Below are positions 38,588 through 50,151 of a stretch of DNA of 64,000 nt, piece after piece. The DNA comes from Ornithodoros turicata (lineage: Eukaryota > Arthropoda > Arachnida > Ixodida > Argasidae). A program made the translations under genes and the position numbers. The notes below the pieces were generated by a model. It ran no database searches. It was not told the DNA's origin and saw only the letters and a list, made by a program, of their open reading frames with translations. Positions within the stretch are counted from its first letter, which is position 1; every line of letters begins with the position of its first letter. Location: assembly GCF_037126465.1 (NCBI RefSeq), contig NC_088201.1:140804376-140868375 (forward strand). Reading direction: 5' to 3'.

Positions 38588-38650
38588 CTCATTCCCTCCC
38601 GAGGGTGCACTGATGATGTCTCCCGTATGGGAGACGAAACGTCTGAATAA
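38588..38650 (+). ncRNA. Hammerhead-ribozyme-like motif
   Basis: CTGATGA (38610-38616) is followed by a perfect 7-bp hairpin GTCTCCC-GTAT-GGGAGAC (38618-38635) and then GAAAC (38636-38640). A CCCTC/GAGGG hairpin (38594-38605) precedes the core, and GGTC (38583-38586) sits where a cleavage site would be in a type III layout. Minimal hammerheads with this look occur in Penelope-like elements. One extra T after CTGATGA and a weak stem III lower confidence. Confidence 0.4.
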
Positions 38651-39150
38651 ATTGGTTAGTTTGTTATGTTAAGTCGGTGTTATTGTTTCCATCTTGCATA
38701 ACGGTTCCAATTCCTGTTTTGCATAGCCTCTATGACATGGTCGATTTTGTACGTAGGCTAATGCTGATTCCAAGACTCGACAGTTTTCACTGACTTGTTA
38801 TCTATCTATTCTAAAGGAAGTACAGTTAATTCTCAAATTAATTTCTACTTTCAGATCAACCTCCAATTTCAACAGATGCGGAATCCTAGAATCAAGTTTG
38901 AATTCGTTATGTTTCACGGTCAGGTAAGAATCTTTGCGCCATGGTGGTAGATACGCTGGCGGTGCAAGCCGCAGCGCTTTATCAAATGTTTCAACATTGT
39001 TTAATGCCTACTTATGCTTGAGTTTCGGGGTTTTCTTGGATTGTTCTTCAGCACGTTCCGAGTCCGTGTTTGGAATGTTTAATTTTCCGATAATTCTGTG
39101 TTTTTCACCGTTTATCCTATTAGAAAGCTGGGAGAGCGATGCCAGTGAAA

Positions 39151-40060
39151 CGACACGATAAAAAAAAAGAGAAGTTGTATTGCGCCATGACTACGTCTTT
39201 ATAAAGAACGTAAGGTCAATGACGAATTCTACGGACGAGTCCAGCAACTCCTCCGCAGCGCTTTGTAGACATCATCCTCAAAAGTGGTGCTCTTGCAACT
39301 GTATCCTGTATCATTACAATGGCACAGCTGAGACGGCTCTCACTACAAATCAATTCTGGTGAAACATACCATCCCGTTGATCCCACAGCCTACCTACCCC
39401 TTCACCTTGCACCATGTGACTTATTCCACAACCGAAGAAAATAATGAAAATTTGCCGATTTCATGAAGCTCCATCGATTCAAACCACGATACAACGCGAT
39501 GACAAACCCGAGACCCCGAGAGATGCGACGAGACAAATGAGGTCTATTCCACACAGTGTATACCATAGGTGATTTCGTCAGTGGCACAACGGAACCGCCT
39601 TGAAGGAGATGAGAGCGCCTAAGGGTACTTATTCGCTCACAAAAGTCAGTACCGGAATTAAATAATTGGACCCAGTAATGACATAAGGTCAACAAATATG
39701 ACACGCATTTTCAACCCGTCCACTGGTTTTACTTTTTAACGCAGAAGCACGCATATTTTACTTTAGTGGGTTCTTAACACCGATTAATGTTGTTGAAAAA
39801 GTGTCCGTAAGAAATTCATCAAGAGATGACGCTCCATCACAGTTTGCTGTAAAATGGTTTGCATATGACGCCCGATATTCCTGAACGGTTATTCTGAAAT
39901 GATTCTTGTTTTCTTAGCAGTATAGAATTGAAGCCTGTGAAAACCTTTTTTTGATTATCTGGATTTTCAGTACGTCCCGTTTACAAAGGATGCTCTCGTA
40001 GTGGAGGATGGTGAAGTGAACGCTCACAAAAGCCTACATTCCCTCTACAACTTCACACGT
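39151..40060. repeat. Second copy of the repeat unit: unoccupied Polinton target
   Basis: Closely similar to 17614-18285 joined to 33765-34038. At 39773-39778 it reads CTTAAC once, followed directly by ACCGATTAATG, with no Polinton. It therefore records the site before insertion. Confidence 0.9.
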
Positions 40061-40335
40061 ACAAGAAGGCAATTCATTTCATCAGACATCGTCTTCGTCT
40101 TTTCGGGGTGAGAAGATAGTATCCAATATTTCTTATATTACTATGTTCCCACATTACTATAAATAGTAGGTATTTTAAAGGTAGCAATACATCATGCCTG
40201 CCCATGACTACACCTCTGTACTTCAGCCATTCACAGAGACTGCAACGTCACCCAGAGAACCAGCCCTTCAGCAGGGCTTCGCGGAAACAATCACCATGCT
40301 GAAGTCCGTGAACCAGCTTTTCGCTGCTTCAACAT

Positions 40336-40747
40336 CAGTGGCGTAGCCAGATCTCAAAGGTAGGGGGGGCTCGATACGAAAACTCCCCCCCCCCCGCTGA
40401 TCCTGTGTCGACAACACACACATACTTGTGCACACTGCAAACTGAGGATAAAAAAAGGGAACGAAAATAGTTGATTTAGACGTTCACAGTACGATTACAT
40501 GTATAGGCTGTCATGACCAATGAAGTGGTGTCACGAGATTGGAAGTATTTTGAAAAGCTCATACTTTGAAAACCATTCAAGAGTGCTTCTTAGATAGACG
40601 CCATGAACTGCAAGAACTTCCGCGATAGTCACACTGGTCCCCCCCCCATATATTATGTTCTCGGATTTGCACGATTTGTGTGGGTCGCTCCGTGGCAGGT
40701 AGGGGGGGCTCGAGCCCCCCCCTAGCCCCCCCGTGGCTACGCCACTG
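40336..40747. mobile_element. hAT-type MITE, CAGTGGCGTAGCCA ends
   Basis: 412 bp with termini CAGTGGCGTAGCCA and TGGCTACGCCACTG. The 8-bp duplication TTCAACAT is present on both sides (40328-40335 and 40748-40755). GGGGGGGCTCG / CGAGCCCCCCC runs lie just inside each end. There is no transposase. Confidence 0.85.
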
Positions 40748-41089
40748 TTCAACATAACCATTAATATTTTCCTAATTTATCTCATGGCACGCACTTGCCT
40801 CGCCTATTTCGGACATATGCTATATGACTTATTTCTGCTTTGGTCGAACTCCGCTCTTTTGCATCAACAAGAACAGTTTATGTTGTGGTGCGGCCGAATA
40901 CGACGCTAGCGGCTTCGATCGCCTCCCCGCAACTGGTGGCCCAGTGGCGCATGGAATGAAGCAGTCCAGATTTCATTCCTCGGACGCACTCCGCGCCCCG
41001 TGTGATCCTTCTGAAGCGATCCTTCGCTACTAGTGATCCGGACCTGATTTCAACATGCAACCTCCCGACGTCGTTCCCTGATAAACACC

Positions 41090-41450
41090 TGTACAGTATC
41101 TCGCCGCTACTAATGGCCTATCAATTCCAGTGTACGGCGACAACGATACTGCGCGCATTCGGTCTCCGCTCAGCATATAACCAACCACTTCTCGCAGCCA
41201 CTTCGTACAGCCATTTCTTCGCTTCAGTCGCCTTTCGCTGTCGTGCTCGCCGAATTCCCGGCTTTGACGCAGCCCTCTGATCCAACCTATTCAGGAGGTC
41301 ATGATGTCGTGCATTACATCCAGACAAGCAGACTGCCGGTTCATTGCGAGTGTCTCCGTCTTGGTCCTGAAAAACACAAAATAGCCCACGCCGAATTCGA
41401 GTACATGGTCGACATGTGTATCGCTCGCTCACTTTCAAAGTAATTGGAGC
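41090..41450 (+). pseudogene. Gypsy protease-RT boundary fragment
   Basis: The frame 41243-41443 reads HDVVHYIQTSRLPVHCECLR then KIAHAEFEYMVDMCIARSLS, the same block as HDVVHDIETTGPPVFTRPRR at 16685 in the other Gypsy copy. The region before it is degenerate. It is a short relic. Confidence 0.6.
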
Positions 41451-42009
41451 ACTCCATTAGACAAGGTTCCCAATGAGCAGTTCTGGCGTCTACGGGAAGG
41501 TAAGTGGCAATTGCCCACGCCTTCTGAGCACGCTTGAGGGGGCGTCAAAAAGACGCTTTTTGTGCAGGAATAAGCTGCTTTAAGACGGCAGCAGACGGAA
41601 AGGATTTCCTATTTGTTTACCCGGACGCGAACAGTAGACGCCGGACCCTGCCAAGAGGACTGCTGATTGGAGGCCGTGTGACGACTGCAGAGAGTTCATC
41701 AACACGAAGACTGAGTGACACCCCATACCGAGGTTCAGGATTTTACCGCTAACACAGCCTGTGTCAGTGATCGACCAGGGCAGAGAGAGAAGTCGGGCTC
41801 TTCTAGGATGTTCCTCCTGTCTCTTCCTTCACATCTTCCTTCTGGCAATGCGTACACGTGCATTTATTGGCGCGGCACATGGTAAAGGCTCATGACCACG
41901 GTTAGGGGTCCCAATGGCCTGAATTCCGAAGGTAGACCACGACTTCGACTCAGTCGTTTCTGTTCTTCCAGGCCGTTGAGCAGGGATTGCTCCACACCTC
42001 CACCAGAAA

Positions 42010-42376
42010 TGTCACGAAGCAAAATGGGCCGGCGAGTCGTCGAATAAACAGCAAACGGTTTATTAGACTACTCGGTAGCAAAAGCACAAGAGTGATAGCT
42101 CTCTGAACGCAACTGAGTCCAAAGAAAGAATGCTCCAGTCTGGAGCGCACAGGCATTTAAGCGCCGCGCCGAAAAGTCTAGAAACAGCACGTGCAGCAGG
42201 CGATGTGTCTGGAGGCTTCTTTCTTCTTCTTCAGCATGCGCCGGGATGAGCTGTACCGTTTCGTGCCCGCCCTGGAAGTTTCTCGAAGATGATTCGTGGC
42301 GATAATCTCCCGCTCGGGTGGTATGGCGCTGCAGTACATGCAGCTGCACGTACATCTAGCAAACGCTCCCCTTTAC
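42010..42376 (-). repeat. Probable LTR with 5' leader, minus strand
   Basis: The minus-strand reading starts TGTAAAGGGGAGCG and ends CGTGACA, with AATAAA near its 3' end. A TTTCTGGTGGAGG leader then runs toward 41800. TG..CA ends and the poly(A) signal fit an LTR. No pol was found next to it. Confidence 0.45.
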
Positions 42377-42934
42377 AGTTCAACTAATCTGTCGATGTCC
42401 ACACTAGCTGTCGCGCTCCGGTGGCGTCTCCGAACACATTGCAAATGCGACATGTCCGAATCCATAGAGCTTCACACTATCGGTAAAAACTGGGCTCTCG
42501 CTGTACGAAGCAGAGTTAGATTCGCGTTGCAGTACTCGTTCTATGCTGTCAGCGGTCCCAAAAATCGAGGTCGTTGGTGGCCTACGAATTCTTTATTTCG
42601 GGCGTCACGCAACCGCAGAACGTGTCTCTAAGAAGCGGTAGCAGACCCTCCTGTTTGAGTGGTGTTGCAGACCGATGGTGGCCGATGTCGCATGTGATTG
42701 TAGGGACAAGTGACACAAGTAAGGGACAACCTTCCTGGTAGCTCGCAAGGGAGCAAGTCAACGAATGTTTATTTTGCTCGCGCCTCAACAACAGCGGCGC
42801 CGCGATGCCGATGGCAAAGCCGCCACAAATCCCCCCCCCCCTCCTAGCGCGTCGCTGGAAGGCGACGGGTGCGGACTAGGTTTTTTGGACCCGCTCACGG
42901 AACGGTGTATGGTCGATGGAGGGGATAAGCCTGG

Positions 42935-43170
42935 TGTTGTATCCGGACTTAGGCACAGAAACCATTGTCATACGGAATTACTTTATTCCATAGCCAACAA
43001 AACGTACACTGACAGCGGCGGGGCAGACAGAAGAATCACATCCGCTTATCGGTCCGCTTTTATATCGTTCGCCGTCAGAACCAACCAATGGGAGTGGAAG
43101 TAAACAAGCGCACACGCGCGTCAAGGCTATCGCTGATAACACGGCAACAATATATTCCTAGACCATAACA
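42935..43170 (-). repeat. Gypsy 3' LTR
   Basis: Starts TGTTATGG right after a GAGGGAGGAAG purine tract (43171-43185), contains ATATAAAAG (about 43058) and AATAAA, and ends GGATACAACA. It belongs to the pol at 43332-46667. Confidence 0.75.
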
Positions 43171-43331
43171 CTTCCTCCCTCTTAAAGACAATGCACAAGT
43201 AACAACCAAAATCTATATCATCACAGTTATATAGAAAAACACTTCCAACTATAGTCTAGCAACATCTTTATACAATATACACATATTCATAACACAATTC
43301 TCTCAATAAGTTACACTGGACCTCGACCCAC

Positions 43332-46300
43332 TCATGAATACCCGTATCGGTCCGGTTGCTTACGAATCCTCGTACCACGTCTTAATTGGACCGGTTCTAG
43401 TTCATCAGTAGAGTCCCTTTGCGAACTAGGCACATCATCGGAGCTTGAACTAGGTATTGGCCATGAGAAGGGCATATGCCTTGTCACGTCAGTGGCTACA
43501 GGTACGGATCGAAGGTGGTCCAGATGAACGAACCTAATTTTTCCTTGAACTTCCACAAGAAAGGTGACGTGGGACTTTACTTTTGTTACCCTCCCCGGAA
43601 GCCAGTTTACATCCTCGCCGCGAACAGTTTTGACGAACACTTTATCGCCAACTGAGTACTGCTCACTGATGTTCCCGCGTCTCTTATCAGCCCTGTTCTT
43701 GATGGCTTGCATTTTTGCTTTCATGGTAGACGCTAGGTCAAGCTTCAATTGATCTAATCTGGTACGGACTTTACGACCCAGAACCAACTCGCTTGGCGAT
43801 TGTTTTGTAAACGTGTGTGGCGTGTTCCTGTAAGCGAATAAAAAGTTGTCCACACGATGTTGCAGCGAGCGCCGACAATTGGAGTCGCGATCCGCTAACG
43901 TGGCCTTCAGTAGGGCCTTCTTGAGGGTCTGAACTGCTCGCTCAGCAGTGCGATTGGAGGCAGGATGATAGGGAGGGGTTAATGTGTGTTTTACACCATT
44001 TGAACGAAGGAAATGCTCAAACTCGGTAGATCTAAATTGGGGTCCGTTATCTGAAACAGCTTCCCGAGGCAGTCCATAGGCCGCAAAAATGGAACGAAGT
44101 TCTTCTACGGTCTTCTCCGCACTAGTGCTGTTCATCACCCGTACTTCTAACCATTTCGAATGCGAATCGATTACTACCAAAAAGTACTTTCCTTCCTTCT
44201 GTGCGAAGTCTATGTACACGCGATCCCACGGCGCAGTGCACCAGGACCACGGTTGTAGTGGGGCCGCTGGAAGTGCCGGTCGCACACTTTGACATATTTG
44301 ACAGTTCCGCACGGTCCTCTCCACATCTTTATCGATTTCGGGCCACCACACAGCGGAGCGTGCGAGAGCTTTCATTTTAGTTATACCGGGATGTTCCTCA
44401 TGCAACAGGTCGAGAACATAATCTTGCAACGCCTTTGGAACCACAACTCTATTGTTCCAAACAATACAATTCATGTGGACCGACAATTCCAGCCTTTTAT
44501 TAAAAAATGGCTTTAACTCTGGCGGCACTTCTCGTGGCCATCCTGACAACGTCAAGTCTCGAACACCTCTCAAAAGACTATTTCTGTCTGTCGCCCTTTG
44601 TACCTCCAGAGCACTTAACGGAATATCTTTTAATGGCGAAAAATACATGATATCTTCTACCTCCTCAGTCATATCTGGCAGAGGAAGGCGTGAAAGCCCG
44701 TCGGCGTTACATAGGGTGGAACCCTTTTTGTACGTAATTCTGTAACGGAAATTAGCGAGGAAAGTGAGCCATCTATGGACGCGACTCACTGCGACACAAC
44801 TTGAGTGCTTGTGAGGATCGAAGAGCGAAGACAACGGTTGGTGATCAGTAACGATCTCAAATTCACGTCCCAGCAAATATTTCTCAAACTTCTTAATACC
44901 AAAAATAATTGCGAGAGCCTCCTTCTCTAAATGAGCATAATTCCGTTCACATGTTGTCAATGTCCGTGAAGCATACGCGACGGGTCTTTCTTCCCCATGG
45001 TCGACTTGCGATAGAACGGCTCCAAGGCCGTGACTAGAAGCATCACATACTAGACGGATCTCCTTCTTGGGATCGAACAATGCTAACAGTTGGTTACGTG
45101 ACAACAACACTTTACACTTCATGAATGCCTGACGACATTCTGCTGTCCATTTCCATTTGTTACTTTTGCGCGATAACTTATACAGTGGCTCAAGAACAGT
45201 GGCCAAGTTCGGCAAAAACTTTGCATAAAAATTTACAAGACCCACAAAGGCTCGAACTTCCGTGACACAGGTGGGTTCTGGGGCACTCATGATAGCATCG
45301 ACCCTTTTTGGAGCAGGATGCAATCCGAATTCATCAAGAACAAAGCCCAAGTACTCAATCTGAGACTGAAAAAACTGACATTTTTCCAGGTTTGCTTTGA
45401 TGCCGTGTGCCTCGAGCCTTTGGAGGGCTTGTTCAACTCTTCGATAGCACTCCTTTATGTTTTTACCACTGATTACCACATCGTCGATGTAGCAGGCACA
45501 TCCAGAGATACCCTTCAAGACCTGGTCCATGACCGCCTGAAACATTGCGGGCGCGCTCGTAACCCCGTAGGGTAACCGTCGAAAGCGAAAGAGCCCTAAA
45601 TGCGTGTTCACCGTACACAGCTCCTGTGAGCTGTCATCAAGTTCTAATTGGTGATACGCTCTCGACAAATCTAGCACTGTGAAGCATTTTCCTCCCGTTA
45701 AGCACGAAAATATGTCTTCCGGCAACGGCAACGGGTAGTGGTCTATCTTACTGACTGGGTTGATCGTGACGCGATAATCAGCGCAAAGACGCACCGAGTT
45801 TCCTTTATTTTTAGGCACGATCACTAGGGGCGTAGCCCACTTGCTGTTTTTCACGCGATACACAATTCCACTGTTTTCAAGGTTACGCAACTCGTCTTCA
45901 ACCTTTTCTCTTAAGGCGTATGGAACAGGTCTTGATTTACAGAAGACAGGGTTCACATCATTCTCAAGTACGATGCTACCTTTGAATCCTTTTATGGTTC
46001 CGTAACCAGGCTCAAACACACTCTTGTGCTTCTCTTTTAAGTTTTCTACATTCCCAACGTTTCCTGCACTCATTATATTACAGGTGAACAAGTTTAGCCA
46101 GTCCAACTTTATTCTGCCCAGCCAATCTCTCCCAAACAAAGGTGGCATCCGTGCACCCTGGCAGTTCTCCACTAAAATCAATGGCAAAGAAAGGACTTGT
46201 TCTTTGTACTTCACATTAACATCTACCACGCCTCGTACAGGAACAGCGGTACCGTTGTACGTATTCAATCGAAATTTCGGTTTCCGGCATTTCTCTACCT

Positions 46301-46667
46301 TGCTAAAAAGGCGCTTATACTCGTCTACCGACATAATTGATACCGCCGATCCTGTATCCAATTCCATTTCAACAGGTGTTCCATTCACTTGAACCGTGAC
46401 CTTGTAGTCATCACACCCGTTTCCAATGGTGTAGAGCGTGTACAGTTCCATATCGCTCTCACACTCATGACCAGTGTCCACTTTTCTTACTGGCTTAGTT
46501 TTAGGATTCTTCCCTTTATCACGAGGAGTACACATTTTTGTCCTACACATTTTTGCAATGTGCCCCTTTTTCGAACAATTATAACATTGACTTTGCTTAA
46601 AGGGACACTCACTAGCTTTGTGCAGTCTGCCACAACGATAACACTTTTGAGAAACTGAGTCTCCCAC
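43332..46667 (-). CDS. pol: Gypsy Pol with zinc knuckles, protease, RT, RNase H, integrase
   Basis: An uninterrupted frame of 1111 codons, but the first codon is GTG, so the 5' end is cut. Two knuckles come first (CYRCGRLHKASEC, CYNCSKKGHIAKMC), the end of Gag. The protease has ELDTGSAVSIMS. RT contains DLSRAYHQLELDDSS and CYIDDVVISG. RNase H has VCDASSHGLGAVLSQ and VTDHQPLSSLF. The integrase has an H2C2 zinc domain (HEEHPGITKM..CQICQ) and Asp, Asp, Glu in YIDFAQKEG, SDNGPQF and TAERAVQTLKK. This order is Ty3/Gypsy. Gag and the 5' LTR are missing at the junction near 46680. Confidence 0.92.
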   Translation of the reverse strand: MGDSVSQKCYRCGRLHKASECPFKQSQCYNCSKKGHIAKMCRTKMCTPRDKGKNPKTKPVRKVDTGHECESDMELYTLYTIGNGCDDYKVTVQVNGTPVEMELDTGSAVSIMSVDEYKRLFSKVEKCRKPKFRLNTYNGTAVPVRGVVDVNVKYKEQVLSLPLILVENCQGARMPPLFGRDWLGRIKLDWLNLFTCNIMSAGNVGNVENLKEKHKSVFEPGYGTIKGFKGSIVLENDVNPVFCKSRPVPYALREKVEDELRNLENSGIVYRVKNSKWATPLVIVPKNKGNSVRLCADYRVTINPVSKIDHYPLPLPEDIFSCLTGGKCFTVLDLSRAYHQLELDDSSQELCTVNTHLGLFRFRRLPYGVTSAPAMFQAVMDQVLKGISGCACYIDDVVISGKNIKECYRRVEQALQRLEAHGIKANLEKCQFFQSQIEYLGFVLDEFGLHPAPKRVDAIMSAPEPTCVTEVRAFVGLVNFYAKFLPNLATVLEPLYKLSRKSNKWKWTAECRQAFMKCKVLLSRNQLLALFDPKKEIRLVCDASSHGLGAVLSQVDHGEERPVAYASRTLTTCERNYAHLEKEALAIIFGIKKFEKYLLGREFEIVTDHQPLSSLFDPHKHSSCVAVSRVHRWLTFLANFRYRITYKKGSTLCNADGLSRLPLPDMTEEVEDIMYFSPLKDIPLSALEVQRATDRNSLLRGVRDLTLSGWPREVPPELKPFFNKRLELSVHMNCIVWNNRVVVPKALQDYVLDLLHEEHPGITKMKALARSAVWWPEIDKDVERTVRNCQICQSVRPALPAAPLQPWSWCTAPWDRVYIDFAQKEGKYFLVVIDSHSKWLEVRVMNSTSAEKTVEELRSIFAAYGLPREAVSDNGPQFRSTEFEHFLRSNGVKHTLTPPYHPASNRTAERAVQTLKKALLKATLADRDSNCRRSLQHRVDNFLFAYRNTPHTFTKQSPSELVLGRKVRTRLDQLKLDLASTMKAKMQAIKNRADKRRGNISEQYSVGDKVFVKTVRGEDVNWLPGRVTKVKSHVTFLVEVQGKIRFVHLDHLRSVPVATDVTRHMPFSWPIPSSSSDDVPSSQRDSTDELEPVQLRRGTRIRKQPDRYGYS

Positions 46668-46689
46668 AGTTCGAGACTTGAATTTACCT

Positions 46690-47790
46690 TTCCTTTGTGA
46701 AGGTCTTTGATCGATGGAGGTGGATGGGTGTCGAGAAAAGCAGGCTTTAGGCGCTCGATGCTGACATTTTCCTCTTGCCCGTTGACGAGAACGGTGTAAT
46801 AGCTGGCCGCTCGGCTCAAAACACGATGCGTGCCGGTGTAGGGGAGCTGCACAGGTTTTCGCACTCTATCAGAGCGAAGGAAAACGTGTGTAGAACTGCA
46901 CAGGTCAGGATGTTGGTAGGGACTCCCAGAGTAGGAACGGGAAGGTGCAGGGCGTAAGGCAGCCATGGCGCTGCGTAGGCGGGTGACGAAATCGGATGGT
47001 GGGAGTACGGCGGGAGTAGATGGGGGTGACACGAGGTAGCCGGGCAACCGGAGCGCCATGCCATACACGAGCTCTGCCGAGGAACACTCGAAATCTGGCT
47101 TGAACGCAGAGCGGATTCCCAGCAGGACAATGGGTAGGGCTTCAGGCCAAGGAGTTTCGGGGGATGACCGCAATGCGGCCTTGAGCTGCCGATGAAGTCT
47201 TTCCACAAGGATGTTGTAAGCGGTTGTTCGCATGCGGCGAGTCCCAAGAGCGTTGGTAAGGCTGTAGAAAAGCGGCGACTCGAACTGCGGGCCCCGGTCA
47301 GTGGGACTCTGAATTTGGAGACCCACTCACGGAGAAGAGCCGCTGCGACAGTTGGGGCCGTGGAATCTGAGAGGGGAACTGCTTCCGGCCAGCGGGTATA
47401 TCTGTCGATGATAGTGAGGATATGTCTGAAACCCTGAGCTTGTAAAAGCGGGACCACGAGGTCCACATGTATATGGTCGAAACGTTGATCGGGCGGGCGA
47501 AAAGGAGAAGGCGTCAGGCGAGTGTGGCGGTGAACTTTGTTTCGTTGGCAGGGCAGACAGGCCTTCACCCAACGGCTGATGTCGCTGTTCATACGCGGCC
47601 AGACGTAACGCTCGCAAATGGCCGCGCGCGTCGCGCGGACGCCGGTATGGCACAAAGCATGGAATGTGTCGAACACAGCGCGACGGAAGGCCCGAGGAAG
47701 GAAAGGGCGGGGACGTCCTTGGGAAGTGTCGCAGGCCACAAGCTTGGACGCGCCTGGCAACCCAGTAAACCACCGATGTCCCAAGGACGT
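46690..47790 (-). pseudogene. Second Gypsy integrase, broken
   Basis: Minus-strand reading. The zinc domain is HALCHTGVRATRAAICERYV..CLPCQRNKVHRH (about 47610-47520). The core starts FDHIHVDLVVPLLQAQGFRH and DRYTRWPEAVPLSD. After a frame change near 47327 it reads SPTDRGPQFESPLFY, then VERLHRQLKAALRSS and SSAELVYGMALRLPG, ending GQEENVSIERLKPAFLDTHP. One clear frameshift breaks it. It abuts the 5'-truncated Gypsy pol at about 46680, so one probably inserted in or recombined with the other. Confidence 0.8.
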
Positions 47791-50151
47791 CTACATGATG
47801 TTACCCTCAGGACGATGAAGACATCCTGAGGACATCCTGAAACATAATTTTGACATACTTGGGGCGTACTGAGAACTGCCAAAATAACATCCGCGCACGT
47901 CCCAAGGAAGTCCATAGTACGTCAATGACGACCTTTTACGGACCTCTAGTGGACCTTTTTCCCGTGCCTTAGCCAGGCTTACTGGCGTTCTCTGAACATT
48001 ACATCAACACCGCACAGCAGTGCGTATGAGTGGCACAAACAAGCAACATTAGATCAAACACTTTATTTCGTATGAAACTGAGCGTCATAGCATCGTATTA
48101 CCTCACCAGGTATTATATCACAGCGTAACATGACCACCATTTTTTTTCGCATTATTATTGAGAACTTACATGTCTTTGAAAACATGATGTCCATGAACAC
48201 ACACAGCATCGGTCCACAAGGGGAAAAACTTAAAGGTATATGCCCGCAATGTCCAAGTGCGACGCTGAAACATATGTTGAAGCACTGGCATAACCGACGA
48301 CCATGCTGCACTGTGTTTCGTACAACTGGAGATTTGCGATGTGTCCAGCTTGCCTTTCGTGCGCAAAACTTAACGCTATCCAACTTCGGCTATATTCACT
48401 TTTCGCCACGGACTCCCTTCCCTGCAGCGTCATGTGAGCTTAACCTGCAAGAAATGTAATTTCAAAAACACTGCTACAGCAAAATGTCACTGTGAAGTAC
48501 GCATCGACGTATACGCATACCTTTAGACACAGCGCCTATGGTTGCAGTCTGCAGTAGCCTAGCATTCTCCCTATCAACAGCCCTGTTGCCTGCGAAGACG
48601 GGAAACGCATGGATAACCACGTAGTAGGAACGTGAATGCCTCGCACATTCACTACGTACCTTCAAAACGGGTAAAATCTTGAAAATGACGCGGGCGACGC
48701 CACTTGGAGATCCATAATTCACATTCATCCGCTACGACGTTTCCACACATCTGTAAAAGAGTCAACAAGGTGCGACACATTGTACTTCCCTGCAAATTCT
48801 TTATTAAAATCACTCAGCATTTTTTACATACAGTGGCACAGCCGTAAAGGCTTGTGCCGCCGTGGAGCACATGACGAAGTTGCACGGGTGAAGCGTATGC
48901 CCAATCTGTTTCGCAGTAACACAAGTCACTGAAGAGCTCTGAAACGCACTTTAGCGTAACTTACCTGATGTCTTTCAACATTTCTGTGACCTTCCCACGT
49001 CGTGAGTGTGCTGTCCCAACCGCGTTGTTCACCGCAATGAATACGTCGAAAGTATCTGAAATTCATAGATTAGACATTAGTAACGGGGCCACCAAACTCT
49101 CGTCGTTCTCTCTCGTCCACTTTCCATTGAAGATGACCTTGATGGTGCGTCCGTAGACGACGCTAAAAGTTTAGTGCACCACCCCTGAGGAAAGAAGCTA
49201 GTGGGTAGTGGCGCCTTAAACAAACTTTCAGTTTTCATTACAGCTTTGCGTCGTCCTTCCGAACCGATCGTTACAATTTCAATTTCAATGACGTTGATGC
49301 ACTATCCAATCGCATTAGGCGCTAGTCTATTGCTTGATGTAGGGTGATTAAAATATAATTCTCCCCCTCTCAGTGTGGGCCGAAGTCCTAACCTATTCCA
49401 ACTTGATCCGCCAATGAAGCTTTTTCCTCGGTCGCCCCTGTGCTGTACTCGCGTTACTAAAATCGCCAGTCGATCTTCGAAATCCAGAGCCTGCGCAAAA
49501 TACGCCTTTTATAACTGGTTAACCCGTCCTTCTGACCTAGATACGCCGCCACTTGACCGTACTTGAAGTGTGCGAATTTCATGGTTAAAACTTCGCTGGC
49601 AGCTTTAAAAACATATTACTCTGTCCATATCGCAGGCGGAAAGTATTTACATATGAAGGGGATCAGAAGAGCAATAGTCCACAAGGTAGGAAATATGAAA
49701 GTATTCCTCATTGTGCTGCAATTGACATAACGACATGAGACTTTACACATCAGTGCATGGTGGTCATATACAATAAGAAAATGTACTTTCTCTTGTCATT
49801 CAAGGTCTAACCTGGGAGAAAGGAATATGCAACGCCAGCAGAAAGTTTGTTATTGTTAGCGACATAGGCAAGCGTTTCAGCGCCTTGCCCAATGCTGCAT
49901 TCCAACTTGCTCGCCTGTGAGTAAACCACATGAGCTCTACTTAAAATGCTTCTGGTAACCAGGAGCACATAACAAGTTCTTAGCTAACCCTCGTTCGTAA
50001 CACGATCGTTCTCTCTCCTCATCTGTTAGGAATCAGGGACGTACACCTCTTGTGACACCTTGCATTAACAACAATGGTAACAAAAAGTTTACGCTCCGCT
50101 CTTTTCTCACATCAGAAATGACAGCGTGCGATTATGTGCAGTAGTTGAGCT
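47791..50151. other. No recognisable gene
   Basis: Iterated GAGGACATCCTGA / CCAAGGACGTC strings occupy 47770-47930. ORFs beyond are short and unassigned. Confidence 0.45.

Noticed and set aside
48130..48459. 109-aa plus ORF with Cys/His residues
   Set aside because: CPQCPS..H..H spacing hints at a finger, but the rest has no similarity to a known domain and no regulatory context.
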